Notes: generated from the letters alone by a model not told the origin. Shown: positions 25,932 to 34,496, numbered from the stretch's first letter. The stretch is DNA of 35,079 nucleotides from Kiritimatiellia bacterium (GCA_028718445.1 JAQULY010000004.1:1-35079), one strand, 5' to 3'. Numbers and translations: made by a program.

Positions 25932-28900
25932 ATGCGAAACACGAACATGAAGCATCCGCTGCGGACCGTTGACTGCTTCCTGTTGATGACGACCCTTGCA
26001 TGCACGCAGTGCATCGCGGTGGCGGCGCAGGGCGCCGGTTCGATCGGGACAAACCTGACCGGCCGTCCGCGGTTACCCTTGGCGGGCGAGTGGAAGGCCC
26101 AGTATGTGCGGGAACCAGGGGAACAGCCCGGCGATCAGTGGGAGCCCAAAACCGTGGTTCTGCCAAGACAGGTTCCGCTGCCTTTCACGCAGGAGCCCGA
26201 GCAGGAAAAGGTCTACAAGAATGCCGCCTGGTTCGAGCGGGAGATCGCCGTTCCGGTCGATTGGCAAGGATACCGCATTGTCCTCAAGATTGGCCGTTGC
26301 CTGTTCGGGGTTGCCGTATACGCCAACGGCCGCAAGGCCGGCGAGATTCCTGGCTACGGCGGGGAGGTTGACGTAACCGCGCTGGTTGTGCCGGGCCAGC
26401 CGGCACGCTTGCGGCTCTACTGCGGTCGTCTCGGGCTGGGGATGCAATCACGGGATCAGATCACGGTGTCCGCGGCGGAGAATACGGCGTGCAACCGGGC
26501 GCGGGCCCACTTTGCCGGGATTGTCGGAGTCTTCGGTTTGCCCGAGGAGTTCCGACTGGAGATGCGCTCATCGGAAGCGTACGTGGAAGATGTGTGGTAT
26601 CAGACCGTTGTCCGTGGCGGAACCAGGATTGATCCGCTGGTGACAATCCGGTCGGCGGCCCCCATCGAGGATCTGCTATGCCATGTCGGCATCTACGAGC
26701 TTGACGGCCGGCAGCCCGTGTTGGAGAACACATTCCCATTGGGCATGCTGCCGGCTGGAGAGAGCCAGCACCACCTGGTTCTGCCTGCCGGGATGCTCAA
26801 GCTGTGGTCCATTCGCGAGCCCAATCTCTATGTCGGCCAGGTGGTTCTGAAACATGCCGCGGGCAAGGAACTGGACCGTTCAGAGATCGTCCGCTTCGGC
26901 ATCCGCGAATTCTGGGCCCAGGGCCGGCGTCTGTATCTTAACGGGCAGCCCTTCTACCCGGTGCCGGCAACGTGGGGTTATCGTGCCCCTAACACACTAG
27001 AGCAACTCGACAGCGTCATGGCGATGGGCAACACCATGGTTCAGCCCATCTACTTCAACAGTTTCCGTTTCTATGACGCGGATTGGGTGCCGGGCGCCGT
27101 TGCTTGCGACGAACGTGGGGTGCTGTACATACCTCAGGGGATGGTATGCCATGACCTCAACTTGTCCGATCCGGCAGTCCTGCGGGACTACATCGTTTGG
27201 GCTGAACATTACTACCGCCGGTACCAGAACCACCCCTCCATCGTCATTTACGGGTTGGGCATTAACTCGCCCGGCAACTCCAGCGATTTCTCGCCGGCAA
27301 AAATCGGCCGCGCCGATAACATGAGCTGGTCCAGCCCCCAAAACACTCGCAGCTACCTCATCAGCCGCCAGAGCGATCCCACCCGGCTATACTATTTCCA
27401 TGGCGGCACGCGGGGCGGGGATATCTGTTCGGCCAATTTCTATCCTAACCATACCCCGGCGCAGGAGGTCGAGGACTGGCCGCTGGAGTACTCGGAAAAA
27501 GGCGACCGTCCGTTCATGACGATGGAAGGACTCCTGGCGCCACTCAACGTGGATTACCAGAAAGGAGGCGTCCTGTACCTGACGGAATTTCTGGCCCGGC
27601 GAGTGGGCGACGAGGCTTATGGCGGGGAAGCCGATTCCTATCGGATGTACAGTGCCTATCAATGGCCGCGGGAAAGTGCCTCCATCTGGTCTCTCCGGCT
27701 CGACACGAATTTCAACCCCACCCTGGCGCCCCAGCGGATATCGGACTTTGTGCGTGCCGGCCGTTCCTGGCGCTTCTGCGGCGTAGCTTTCGACAACGGC
27801 ACCGGCGTTGGCGGAGTCGGCCCGATTCTGCAAGCTGCAGATGCCGGCTTGCGCCAGCCGGACATGGCCTGGATCGGCGGGCCTGAAAAGGATTGGACGC
27901 TGAAGGATCACAATTTCTACGGCGGTCAGACTGTTGAGAAGACGTTCATGGGCGTCCACGATCGCAACGACAACGCGACATGGGACGCCAACTGGGAACT
28001 CAAGGAGCGACGGACCACGGCGGTGTCCTCCAACGGTCAATTCGTGTGCAAGATGGAACCTTATTCCCGCCTTCGTACACCCTTTCGTTTCTGCCTGCCC
28101 GATGTCACGGTCCCAACCGACTATGATCTGGCTCTGACCGTACGAAATAGGACCGACGGTCAGCCGATAGGCCGCGATGGGTTCGCCATAACCGTCTATC
28201 CGCGGCCGGTTGCCGAACAAACTCGCAAAGCGGCGCCTTTCTTCATTCTCGATCCGGAAGGCGAGACAACGGCATGGCTGAAGTCGCTGGGCGTGCCGAC
28301 CGAGCCGTGGAAAGCCGGCGCATCCATGGACGGCCGCGTACTGGTGGTCGGACGGCGCGCGTTGCAGGGGATGGAGGGACTCCCCTTTTCAGCCAAGGAT
28401 GTCGAGGAGGGGTTACGCGTGGCGGTCTTCGAACAACACTGCGTGGACTTGGAGAAGATCGGGTTTCGCCATGAGGATCGTTGTCCCCGGCAGATATTCA
28501 TCCGCCAGGCGGGGCATCCGTTGACGACCGGTCTGACGGCGGAAGTGCTCCGCGATTGGCAGGGGCACGCGACGCTGATCTCTGACGGTCCTGCGGGCGA
28601 CCGGCTCGCCGTCTCCCCGCGCTCGTTCCACACCAGTAACCGGGGCAACGTGGCGTCGGATGTCATTGAAACGCCGCATTTCGGACCATTCGTTCCAGTC
28701 CTGGACTGTGAGTTCGACCTTTCGTACACGCCGCTGATGACTTGGCGGCACGGCAAAGGCGAGGTGATCTTCTGTCAACTCGATCTGGTCGGGCGTGTCG
28801 GTCGCGAACCCGGCGCTGACACCGTCGCGGCCAACCTGGTCCGGTATCTGAAGAAGCCGTTGGAAAAACGGATCGAAAAGACGGCCGTCTGCCTGGATGA

Positions 28901-30221
28901 GACGACGGCCAACAGCGTGGAGGCCCTGGGGTTTTCCGCCACCGTCGCTTCGAAGCGTCTGGCGCCGAAGAAGCATGTGCTGGTGATCGCCGGTGGGCAG
29001 GAGCGGCTTTTGGCGGCCAGGCGCGACCAGGTGGCGGCCTTCCTGGCTGGCGGCGGCGAAGTTTTGGTTTTGTATGCGAACGAGTCACTACTGGCCGATG
29101 CGCTCTTTGCCAGGCGGGTGAAGGCGGAGGCAACTCGCGTCAGAGCTGGCGTGCTCGATGGCGGGCGCCATCCACTGCTCAAAGGAGTTGGGCCGCAGAA
29201 CCTGCATTGGCGCGCGACCGTGGACTTGCTGAAGTTGAGGTCGTCCGACAAAGCCTTCGTGTCGCTTCTGGACGGGCTTATGGGTGTATGGCCGTGCGGC
29301 AAGGGACGCATGGTCTTCTTCCAGGTCGATCCCAAGTGGATGGCCGATCTGACGGCAACCCGCGAGATCGACCCAATGGTGAAAGAACTGAATACCACGA
29401 CGAAACAACCAGAGGCCAAGCCGCTGGCGGACGAGAAGTTCCGTAACGACCGAACCCGCACGCAGTGGCAGGTCAACCGGTTACATAGCCTGTTGCTGGC
29501 CAATCTCAATATCCGTGGTTCCGTGGCGCTGACGAAACGCTTGTTCGAAGTCAAACGAACCGTGACGAGCGTGCCTGTGAACGAATGGGTCGTGCTGGGC
29601 CCAGTTCCGCCGACAGGGGAGAAGGACGCCGACTATATGGACAACCCAGTGCTCGCGGAACTGCTTTCGCATCGGGATGCTTCTTTCGAGACCCGGAACT
29701 CGCGAAACGAGAAGGTCCGTTGGGCGACGCCCACCGATTCCCTCAATGGTTTGGGGCTGGAAGGGAAGAACGATCTGGGCAAGATCTACGGCGTGCATAT
29801 GGGTGACACAGCCATTGCCGTGACGCACGTCTGGAGCTCGCGGCCACGCGAGGCGGTGCTCGGCGTTGGCGCCGACTGGTGGCTGCGGGTGGCGGTCAAC
29901 GGCCGCGAAGTGTTTCGCTCGACCTCCAGAACGGGCGGTTTCGGCCTCGATTTCTACCAGAAGGTCAAGGCGCCGCTCAAGGCAGGCTGGAATGAGGTCG
30001 TGGTTTATGTGACGGCAGGCAAGAACGGGCACGTCTTCTGGTTCGAGATCACCAATCCAGGGGACTTGGTGGTAGCACAGCGACTTCAGGCGCCAGCCGA
30101 TCGCCCAGCCGCACTGCCCGCCGTCGAGGACCTTGTGCCCGACGACGTTCCCCCGTGCTTCGTGCTCTACACAGAGCCTATGACTGCCACACTCGACCCG
30201 TACGGCTACAGACCTTGGTGA
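25932..30221 (+). CDS. exported giant GH2-like protein lacking the usual acid/base glutamate
   Basis: ATG 25932 (or 25947) starts a signal peptide with core CFLLMTTLACTQCIAV; the product is 1429 residues. Residues about 45-200 are a GH2-type sugar-binding sandwich (PLAGEWKAQYV, AAWFEREIAVP, VAVYANGRKAGE). Residues about 205-325 are an immunoglobulin-like domain. Residues about 325-640 are a GH2-like TIM barrel starting FWAQGRRLYLNGQPFYPVP. Where the family has SLGNE, this protein reads GLGIN, with N445 in place of the acid/base Glu; E532 in FMTMEGL may be the nucleophile. Residues about 770-1080 hold two GATase-like segments (GKGEVIFCQLDLVGR). The last 200 residues form a galactose-binding-like domain (WWLRVAVNGREVFRS). 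It ends the plus-strand operon, 20 bp after the PHP-like gene. Confidence 0.85.
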   Translation: MRNTNMKHPLRTVDCFLLMTTLACTQCIAVAAQGAGSIGTNLTGRPRLPLAGEWKAQYVREPGEQPGDQWEPKTVVLPRQVPLPFTQEPEQEKVYKNAAWFEREIAVPVDWQGYRIVLKIGRCLFGVAVYANGRKAGEIPGYGGEVDVTALVVPGQPARLRLYCGRLGLGMQSRDQITVSAAENTACNRARAHFAGIVGVFGLPEEFRLEMRSSEAYVEDVWYQTVVRGGTRIDPLVTIRSAAPIEDLLCHVGIYELDGRQPVLENTFPLGMLPAGESQHHLVLPAGMLKLWSIREPNLYVGQVVLKHAAGKELDRSEIVRFGIREFWAQGRRLYLNGQPFYPVPATWGYRAPNTLEQLDSVMAMGNTMVQPIYFNSFRFYDADWVPGAVACDERGVLYIPQGMVCHDLNLSDPAVLRDYIVWAEHYYRRYQNHPSIVIYGLGINSPGNSSDFSPAKIGRADNMSWSSPQNTRSYLISRQSDPTRLYYFHGGTRGGDICSANFYPNHTPAQEVEDWPLEYSEKGDRPFMTMEGLLAPLNVDYQKGGVLYLTEFLARRVGDEAYGGEADSYRMYSAYQWPRESASIWSLRLDTNFNPTLAPQRISDFVRAGRSWRFCGVAFDNGTGVGGVGPILQAADAGLRQPDMAWIGGPEKDWTLKDHNFYGGQTVEKTFMGVHDRNDNATWDANWELKERRTTAVSSNGQFVCKMEPYSRLRTPFRFCLPDVTVPTDYDLALTVRNRTDGQPIGRDGFAITVYPRPVAEQTRKAAPFFILDPEGETTAWLKSLGVPTEPWKAGASMDGRVLVVGRRALQGMEGLPFSAKDVEEGLRVAVFEQHCVDLEKIGFRHEDRCPRQIFIRQAGHPLTTGLTAEVLRDWQGHATLISDGPAGDRLAVSPRSFHTSNRGNVASDVIETPHFGPFVPVLDCEFDLSYTPLMTWRHGKGEVIFCQLDLVGRVGREPGADTVAANLVRYLKKPLEKRIEKTAVCLDETTANSVEALGFSATVASKRLAPKKHVLVIAGGQERLLAARRDQVAAFLAGGGEVLVLYANESLLADALFARRVKAEATRVRAGVLDGGRHPLLKGVGPQNLHWRATVDLLKLRSSDKAFVSLLDGLMGVWPCGKGRMVFFQVDPKWMADLTATREIDPMVKELNTTTKQPEAKPLADEKFRNDRTRTQWQVNRLHSLLLANLNIRGSVALTKRLFEVKRTVTSVPVNEWVVLGPVPPTGEKDADYMDNPVLAELLSHRDASFETRNSRNEKVRWATPTDSLNGLGLEGKNDLGKIYGVHMGDTAIAVTHVWSSRPREAVLGVGADWWLRVAVNGREVFRSTSRTGGFGLDFYQKVKAPLKAGWNEVVVYVTAGKNGHVFWFEITNPGDLVVAQRLQAPADRPAALPAVEDLVPDDVPPCFVLYTEPMTATLDPYGYRPW

Positions 30222-30255
30222 CATGTCTGACGGCCCGCACTTCGCCCGTCTGCGA

Positions 30256-30334
30256 CTTCTAGTGTGAGAGGAAATTCAGTATGCTGTCATCGTTTCGCGT
30301 GGACAGAGGGGAAGTCTGAACAGTGACGGCGAGC
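30256..30334 (+). repeat. duplicated leader, copy B (upstream and start of the EamA transporter)
   Basis: This is the second copy of the segment at 10179-10262. It contains AATTCAGTATGCTG, TTTCGCGTGGAC, an AGAGGGGAAG ribosome-binding stretch and the shared start GTGACGGCGAGC. It is 5 bp shorter between the GGAC motif and the start codon. It forms nearly all of the 101-bp gap after the GH2-like gene, so it is the likely control region of the cassette that follows. Confidence 0.8.
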
Positions 30335-31339
30335 CATGACACAACCGAAGGTCCCACACATCCACACACCCACACACCCACACCTCCGGTGGGGAAGGCC
30401 CCTGCCGCGATTGCCTTTGTCGCGCTCTTCGCCGGCGTGGCTTTGTTCAGCACGATCGAGGTGGCCAGTAAGCTGATCGGCGCGCGGGTACACCCGTTCC
30501 AGATGGTGTTCATCCGTTTCTTCCTGACCGGGTTGACACTGCTGGCCCTGGCTCGACCAGCCTTGCGCCAACGGGCGGTCCGGCTGGGCCCGCGTGACTA
30601 TGGCGTCCTCGCGCTCAACGGCGGCATCGGGTTCGCGCTGGCGCTGGTGCTCTTTCACGCCGCTATCCTGGTCTTCGAGAAGGCCGCGTCGTGCGCCGTG
30701 GTTTTCAGCGCCAACCCCATCTTTGTCCTGCTGCTGGCGCGTTTCGTCAATCGCGAGCCCTGGAGCGCGCCGAAATGGGCGGCCATGGCGGCCGGCCTGG
30801 CGGGCGTGGCCTGCTTCGCCTGGGAATCAGGCGCCTTCACGCGTCAATCTCTGACGGCGATCGGGCTGATGCTGGCGGCGGCCCTGTTGTTCGCGCTGAG
30901 CGTCTGCATCGTGCGCCGCGTCATCAAGAACTATGGCGTGTTCGTGCTGACGGGTTACTCCGCGCTCTTCGGCAGCCTGATGGTGCTGCCCTTCGCCCTG
31001 CTGGTGACGGCGCGGCAGGGCGTTGACGGCCTGGCGAGTGCCTGGGCGCCGACGTTGTATGTGGCTCTCCCCGGCACCGCGCTGGCGTACGGCCTCTACT
31101 ATTTCGGACTCGGCCGCGGCACGGCCTTCCAGGCAGGCATGATGTTCTTTCTCAAGCCCGTGATGGCCTCCGCGCTGGCGGTGCTGGTGCTGCGCGAGCA
31201 CATCAACGGATTCATGCTGCTGGGTAGCGCGCTCATCGTGGGCGGATTGGCGATCACGGTGGGCGGACACTTGCTTGCGCCACGCGCGCAGGGGGAATGT
31301 CGAGAGTGCTGCGAAAAACATGAAAAGATGATCCGGTAG
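30323..31339 (+). CDS. EamA-family (DMT superfamily) transporter
   Basis: The GTG at 30323 is supported by the identical start in the duplicated leader at 10251. The product is 338 residues. The first 25 or so residues are polar, with a His-Thr-Pro run encoded by a short CA-rich repeat. About ten hydrophobic segments follow in two halves, as in EamA proteins (AIAFVALFAGVALFSTIEVASK; the CAVVFSANPIFVLLLARF helix pair; and FLKPVMASALAVLVLREH in the second half). EamA transporters commonly export amino acids or related metabolites. It is first in a cassette with an amidohydrolase and two PLP enzymes, so its cargo may be their substrate or product. Confidence 0.9.
   Translation: MTASHDTTEGPTHPHTHTPTPPVGKAPAAIAFVALFAGVALFSTIEVASKLIGARVHPFQMVFIRFFLTGLTLLALARPALRQRAVRLGPRDYGVLALNGGIGFALALVLFHAAILVFEKAASCAVVFSANPIFVLLLARFVNREPWSAPKWAAMAAGLAGVACFAWESGAFTRQSLTAIGLMLAAALLFALSVCIVRRVIKNYGVFVLTGYSALFGSLMVLPFALLVTARQGVDGLASAWAPTLYVALPGTALAYGLYYFGLGRGTAFQAGMMFFLKPVMASALAVLVLREHINGFMLLGSALIVGGLAITVGGHLLAPRAQGECRECCEKHEKMIR
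30355..30386 (+). repeat. CA-rich simple repeat in the transporter N-terminus
   Basis: Repeats of CACACA and CCACAC encode an alternating His, Thr and Pro stretch (HPHTHTPTPP) in the cytosolic N-terminus. It probably arose by slippage next to the duplicated start region. A metal-binding role is possible but unsupported. Confidence 0.6.
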
Positions 31340-31340
31340 A

Positions 31341-31380
31341 CGATTACGGAAGACGAGGGGACACTTCCGAATCGTCCCCT
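31341..31380 (+). promoter_or_regulatory. two mutually exclusive hairpins ahead of the cytosolic amidohydrolase
   Basis: Stem 1 pairs 31341-31352 with 31364-31374 (11 pairs, one bulged A). Stem 2 pairs AGGGGAC (31356-31362) with GTCCCCT (31374-31380). The left arm of stem 2 lies in the loop of stem 1, so the two compete. The element ends 28 bp before ATG 31409. No T-run follows, so it is not a standard terminator. Confidence 0.4.
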
Positions 31381-31408
31381 GTGATCGTCACCAGAACTGG
31401 ACAGGAAA

Positions 31409-32185
31409 ATGAAGATCATAGACGCACACGTACACTTGGGAGACACGCCGAAGGACACGGCGCCCGGTATCAAACGCTATCCCGCCAGTCAGATGCGGGA
31501 GGAACTCGACGCGGTGGGCGCGTCCGGCGCCGTGGTCATGGCCTTTCCCGAAGACATGTACCGAATCCTGGACACGCCGGAGTGGCGCAATCGCTCAAAT
31601 GCCTACTGCCTGGAGACAGCGAAACGGGAGCACGATGTCTACCCCTTCTATTTCGTGTGGACGGATTACCTGATCCCGGATGATCTTGGGCAATACGCCG
31701 GCATCAAGTGGCACCGTCACGACAACGAGCCGCGCTACGACTACGCATCGCCAAAGTGCCGGGAGTTCCTGAAGCAGATCAGGCGCTTCAACCTCCCGGT
31801 TCAGATCGAAGAGGAGTACGATCCTACTCACGATTTCGTGAAGAACAACCCGGACTTGACGATCATTATTCCGCATATCGGCGAGTCCACCGGTCCCCAG
31901 GGCACGGAACGAATGGGTGAATTCTTCAAGTTGCCGAATGTCTATTTCGACACGGCGATCACCAACTTCGAGGTGCTGAAACGCGCCTATGAGACGGTCG
32001 GTCCCGAGCGGCTCATCTTCGGAACGGATTCCTCCGCCTGCCGGCCCGTGGTGGACAACTACCTCCCTACCGCGATCGCGCGCCACCGGCGGCTGAATCT
32101 CCCCGACCGGGAGCTGGAATTGATCTTCAGCGGCAACATCGAACGTCTGCTGGCCGGCTGGCGGAAACGCGTGGCGCGTCACTGA
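31409..32185 (+). CDS. cytosolic amidohydrolase-2-type metal-dependent hydrolase
   Basis: ATG 31409 has ACAGGAAA just upstream and begins directly with MKIIDAHVHLGD, so there is no signal peptide. The 258-residue product shows HVH, KWHRHDNEPRYDY, IIPHIGES and FGTDSSA, as in amidohydrolase_2 enzymes. It is about half identical to the exported copy at 6407-7291 over its full length. A notable difference is FGTDSSA here against FGTDHSA in the exported copy, next to the metal-binding Asp. It is second in the cassette, 69 bp after the transporter and 44 bp before the alpha-oxoamine synthase. The substrate is unknown; hydrolysis or decarboxylation of an amino-acid-derived compound would fit its neighbours. 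Confidence 0.87.
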   Translation: MKIIDAHVHLGDTPKDTAPGIKRYPASQMREELDAVGASGAVVMAFPEDMYRILDTPEWRNRSNAYCLETAKREHDVYPFYFVWTDYLIPDDLGQYAGIKWHRHDNEPRYDYASPKCREFLKQIRRFNLPVQIEEEYDPTHDFVKNNPDLTIIIPHIGESTGPQGTERMGEFFKLPNVYFDTAITNFEVLKRAYETVGPERLIFGTDSSACRPVVDNYLPTAIARHRRLNLPDRELELIFSGNIERLLAGWRKRVARH

Positions 32186-32229
32186 CGCCGCGGTGTCCGC
32201 ACTGGTTCTACACTTCGGGAGTCGTTCTT

Positions 32230-33354
32230 ATGAGTTCATCTCAGACAATCGCTCAACATCACGGTTCGCGCATCGTTCTGGAGGATGGGCGGGCATTCGA
32301 CTACTACTGCGGATGCGATTACCTGAGCCTGCAGACACATCCGGAGGTGCGCGAGGCGGCGGCGGCAGCCGTGCGCGCGTTCGGGATGACCGGTACGGTC
32401 TCGGGAGGGATCAAGCACCCGGTTCAGGCGAGCTTCGAAGCGGCGCTCACGCGCTTTACGGGGAAAGAAGCCATTCTGTCCTACCCTTCGAACTACATGG
32501 GCATGCAGATTCTGCTCTCCGCGCTGGCGCGTCTCAGTGACGCGGTCTTTGTGGACGCCGAGACGCATTACTCGTCGCGTGACGCCCTCCGCACGGTTGA
32601 GGCGCCGGTGATCTCGTTCAAGCACCGAGATGTCGCCGATCTGGGCGACAAGCTTCAAAGCCTTCGGCCGGGACAACGCCCTTTGCTGCTTACGGATGGC
32701 GTGTTCCCGGTCACCGGCGCAATCGCACCGCTTGATCGTTACATGGAGCTGTTGGCCGGGTATCCCGGCCACATTCTGTGCGTGGACGACGCGCATGCCG
32801 TTGGCATACTCGGAGTCAACGGTCGCGGGGCCCTGGAACACTTCGGTCTGGAACGGCTGGCGTCGTGCCACGCGACCGGGACGATGAGCAAGGCCCTGGG
32901 CGGCAGGGGCGGGTTCATCGGGGATGAGGCGGACTTCATTTCGAGACTGAGGGCGAGTTCCATGATTCCGCGCGGCGCCACCGCCGCGTCGGTGCCAGAC
33001 ATGGCTGCCGGCGCGCGGGCGTTGCAGTTGCTCCACGAGGATCCGCAAATCAGACGGGACAGTTTGCGCAACACGGCCCATGCCCGGGATCGATTGCGGG
33101 AGCTCGGGTTCGATATTGCCGACACGCCCGTTCCCATCATCAGCCTCCGCCTTGACGCGACAGGCGATATCCGTCGGCTTGGGGCCTACCTGCTTGAGCA
33201 GGGCATCATGGTGCGGGTGTTCGAGCCTCGCGAATACACAAGCGCACCAGATGTTCCCTCCATCCGGATCGCCATCTTCGCGAGTCATACCGCCGACCAG
33301 ATTGACCGGCTGATCCGCACGATCCGAAGCTACATGGCTGGAAACGGTCACTGA
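32230..33354 (+). CDS. alpha-oxoamine synthase-family PLP enzyme (Kbl/BioF-like)
   Basis: ATG 32230 with GGGAG upstream gives 374 residues. It is a fold-type I PLP enzyme of the alpha-oxoamine synthase group, which condense an acyl-CoA with an amino acid and release CO2 (glycine in Kbl, alanine in BioF). Visible motifs are YYCGCDYLSL near the N-terminus, GTVSGGIKHPVQASFE, YPSNYMGMQ, CVDDAHAVGILG (D186) and TMSKALGGRGGFIG with the PLP lysine K221. The length is slightly shorter than the usual 385-400. No biotin or threonine-dehydrogenase genes are nearby, so neither classic role is supported. The next gene, 22 bp on, is D-threonine-aldolase-like, which hints at a shared beta-hydroxy or beta-keto amino-acid pathway. 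Confidence 0.87.
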   Translation: MSSSQTIAQHHGSRIVLEDGRAFDYYCGCDYLSLQTHPEVREAAAAAVRAFGMTGTVSGGIKHPVQASFEAALTRFTGKEAILSYPSNYMGMQILLSALARLSDAVFVDAETHYSSRDALRTVEAPVISFKHRDVADLGDKLQSLRPGQRPLLLTDGVFPVTGAIAPLDRYMELLAGYPGHILCVDDAHAVGILGVNGRGALEHFGLERLASCHATGTMSKALGGRGGFIGDEADFISRLRASSMIPRGATAASVPDMAAGARALQLLHEDPQIRRDSLRNTAHARDRLRELGFDIADTPVPIISLRLDATGDIRRLGAYLLEQGIMVRVFEPREYTSAPDVPSIRIAIFASHTADQIDRLIRTIRSYMAGNGH

Positions 33355-33376
33355 GACGGAAACGCATGGAGCACGC

Positions 33377-34495
33377 ATGAACTCTGTACCCACACGGAAG
33401 AGCGATCTCGACACGCCGTGCCTGGTGTTGGATCTCGATATCCTCAACACGAACATCGCGCAGATGCAGACCGTGGCCGCCGGAGCCGGCAAACGTCTGC
33501 GTCCGCACGCCAAGACTCATAAGTGCTCGGCGCTGGCGCGCCGGCAGATCGAGGCCGGCGCGCTTGGTGTTTGCGCCGCCAAGGTGTCGGAGGCCGAAGC
33601 TTTGACGAAGGCCGGCATTAGCGGCATCCTCGTCACCGGGCCGGTGGCCACGCCTGAGAAAGTCCGGCGGCTGGTTGAACTCCGGGCGGCCGTGCCCGCG
33701 CTCATGACCGTCGTTGACCACCGCGCCGGCGTGGAGCTGCTCGATCAGGCGCTACGCGCCCGCGGACTGACCATGGACGTGCTCCTGGATGTGGACGCCG
33801 GTCTGCATCGTACCGGCGTCAAACCATCCGATGCGCTAGAACTTGCCGGACAGATTCTCGCGCGGCCCTCGCTACGTCTGAAGGGCATGCAAGCCTACGC
33901 CGGACAGGTTCAGCACATCCAGACGTATGAAGAACGCCAGGCTGCATCCCTGGCGTGTCTGCGGGAGGCGGCCGAGTTGTTCCGCAAACTGCGGCGCCTG
34001 ACGGCGGACTGCGTCATCTTCAGCGCCTCCGGCACGGGAACATTCGACATAGATATTCGGATTCCGGAGATAACGGAGATGCAGGTTGGCTCCTATGTCT
34101 GCATGGACGCCGAATACCGCGCCATCGGATCGGCCGGCGACGCCGCGCGGTTTACCTCCTTTGCGCCGGCCCTGCGGCTGCTAACCACGGTCATCAGTGC
34201 CAACCAGAATGGTTTCGTCACTGTAGATGCCGGGCTGAAAGCGCTCTACCGGCACGGAGGCGTCCCTGAGATCATGGGGGCGGAGCATGCCGGTATGGCA
34301 TACGACTGGTTCGGCGACGAATACGGGAAGGTCTCCTTCCCCGACACGGTCGCTCCCCCGCCCCTGGGCTCCGTTCTGGAACTGGTGACGTCCCACTGCG
34401 ATCCCACCATCAACCTGTTCGATCGCTACTACCTGACCAGAGGGGCTGACGTCGTTGGCGTCTGGCCGATTGACCTCCGGGGTTGCAGCCAATGA
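33377..34495 (+). CDS. D-threonine aldolase-like fold-type III PLP enzyme
   Basis: ATG 33377 with GGAG five bases upstream gives 372 residues, the usual family length. The N-terminal alanine-racemase-like barrel starts DLDTPCLVLDLD and carries RPHAKTHK with the PLP lysine K46. The C-terminal D-serine-dehydratase-like domain carries SHCDPT, with H340 and D342 at the divalent-metal site known from D-threonine aldolase. Family members cleave D-beta-hydroxy amino acids to glycine and an aldehyde, or dehydrate D-serine. It is last in the cassette. Glycine from this enzyme could feed the preceding alpha-oxoamine synthase. Exact substrate cannot be told from the sequence. Confidence 0.9.
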   Translation: MNSVPTRKSDLDTPCLVLDLDILNTNIAQMQTVAAGAGKRLRPHAKTHKCSALARRQIEAGALGVCAAKVSEAEALTKAGISGILVTGPVATPEKVRRLVELRAAVPALMTVVDHRAGVELLDQALRARGLTMDVLLDVDAGLHRTGVKPSDALELAGQILARPSLRLKGMQAYAGQVQHIQTYEERQAASLACLREAAELFRKLRRLTADCVIFSASGTGTFDIDIRIPEITEMQVGSYVCMDAEYRAIGSAGDAARFTSFAPALRLLTTVISANQNGFVTVDAGLKALYRHGGVPEIMGAEHAGMAYDWFGDEYGKVSFPDTVAPPPLGSVLELVTSHCDPTINLFDRYYLTRGADVVGVWPIDLRGCSQ

Positions 34496-34496
34496 G

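Noticed and set aside
24058-30221. SusC/SusD-type transport pair expected for a classic polysaccharide utilisation locus
   Set aside because: None of the products resembles a TonB-dependent receptor or SusD; the locus does not follow the Bacteroidota pattern within this window.
31341-31380. H-type RNA pseudoknot
   Set aside because: The two stems overlap by one base and leave no linker to cross the 11-bp stem, so both cannot form together; alternative hairpins are more realistic.
32236-33513. Minus-strand open frame opposite the alpha-oxoamine synthase
   Set aside because: The plus-strand product has an intact PLP site and catalytic motifs; the opposite frame has none.
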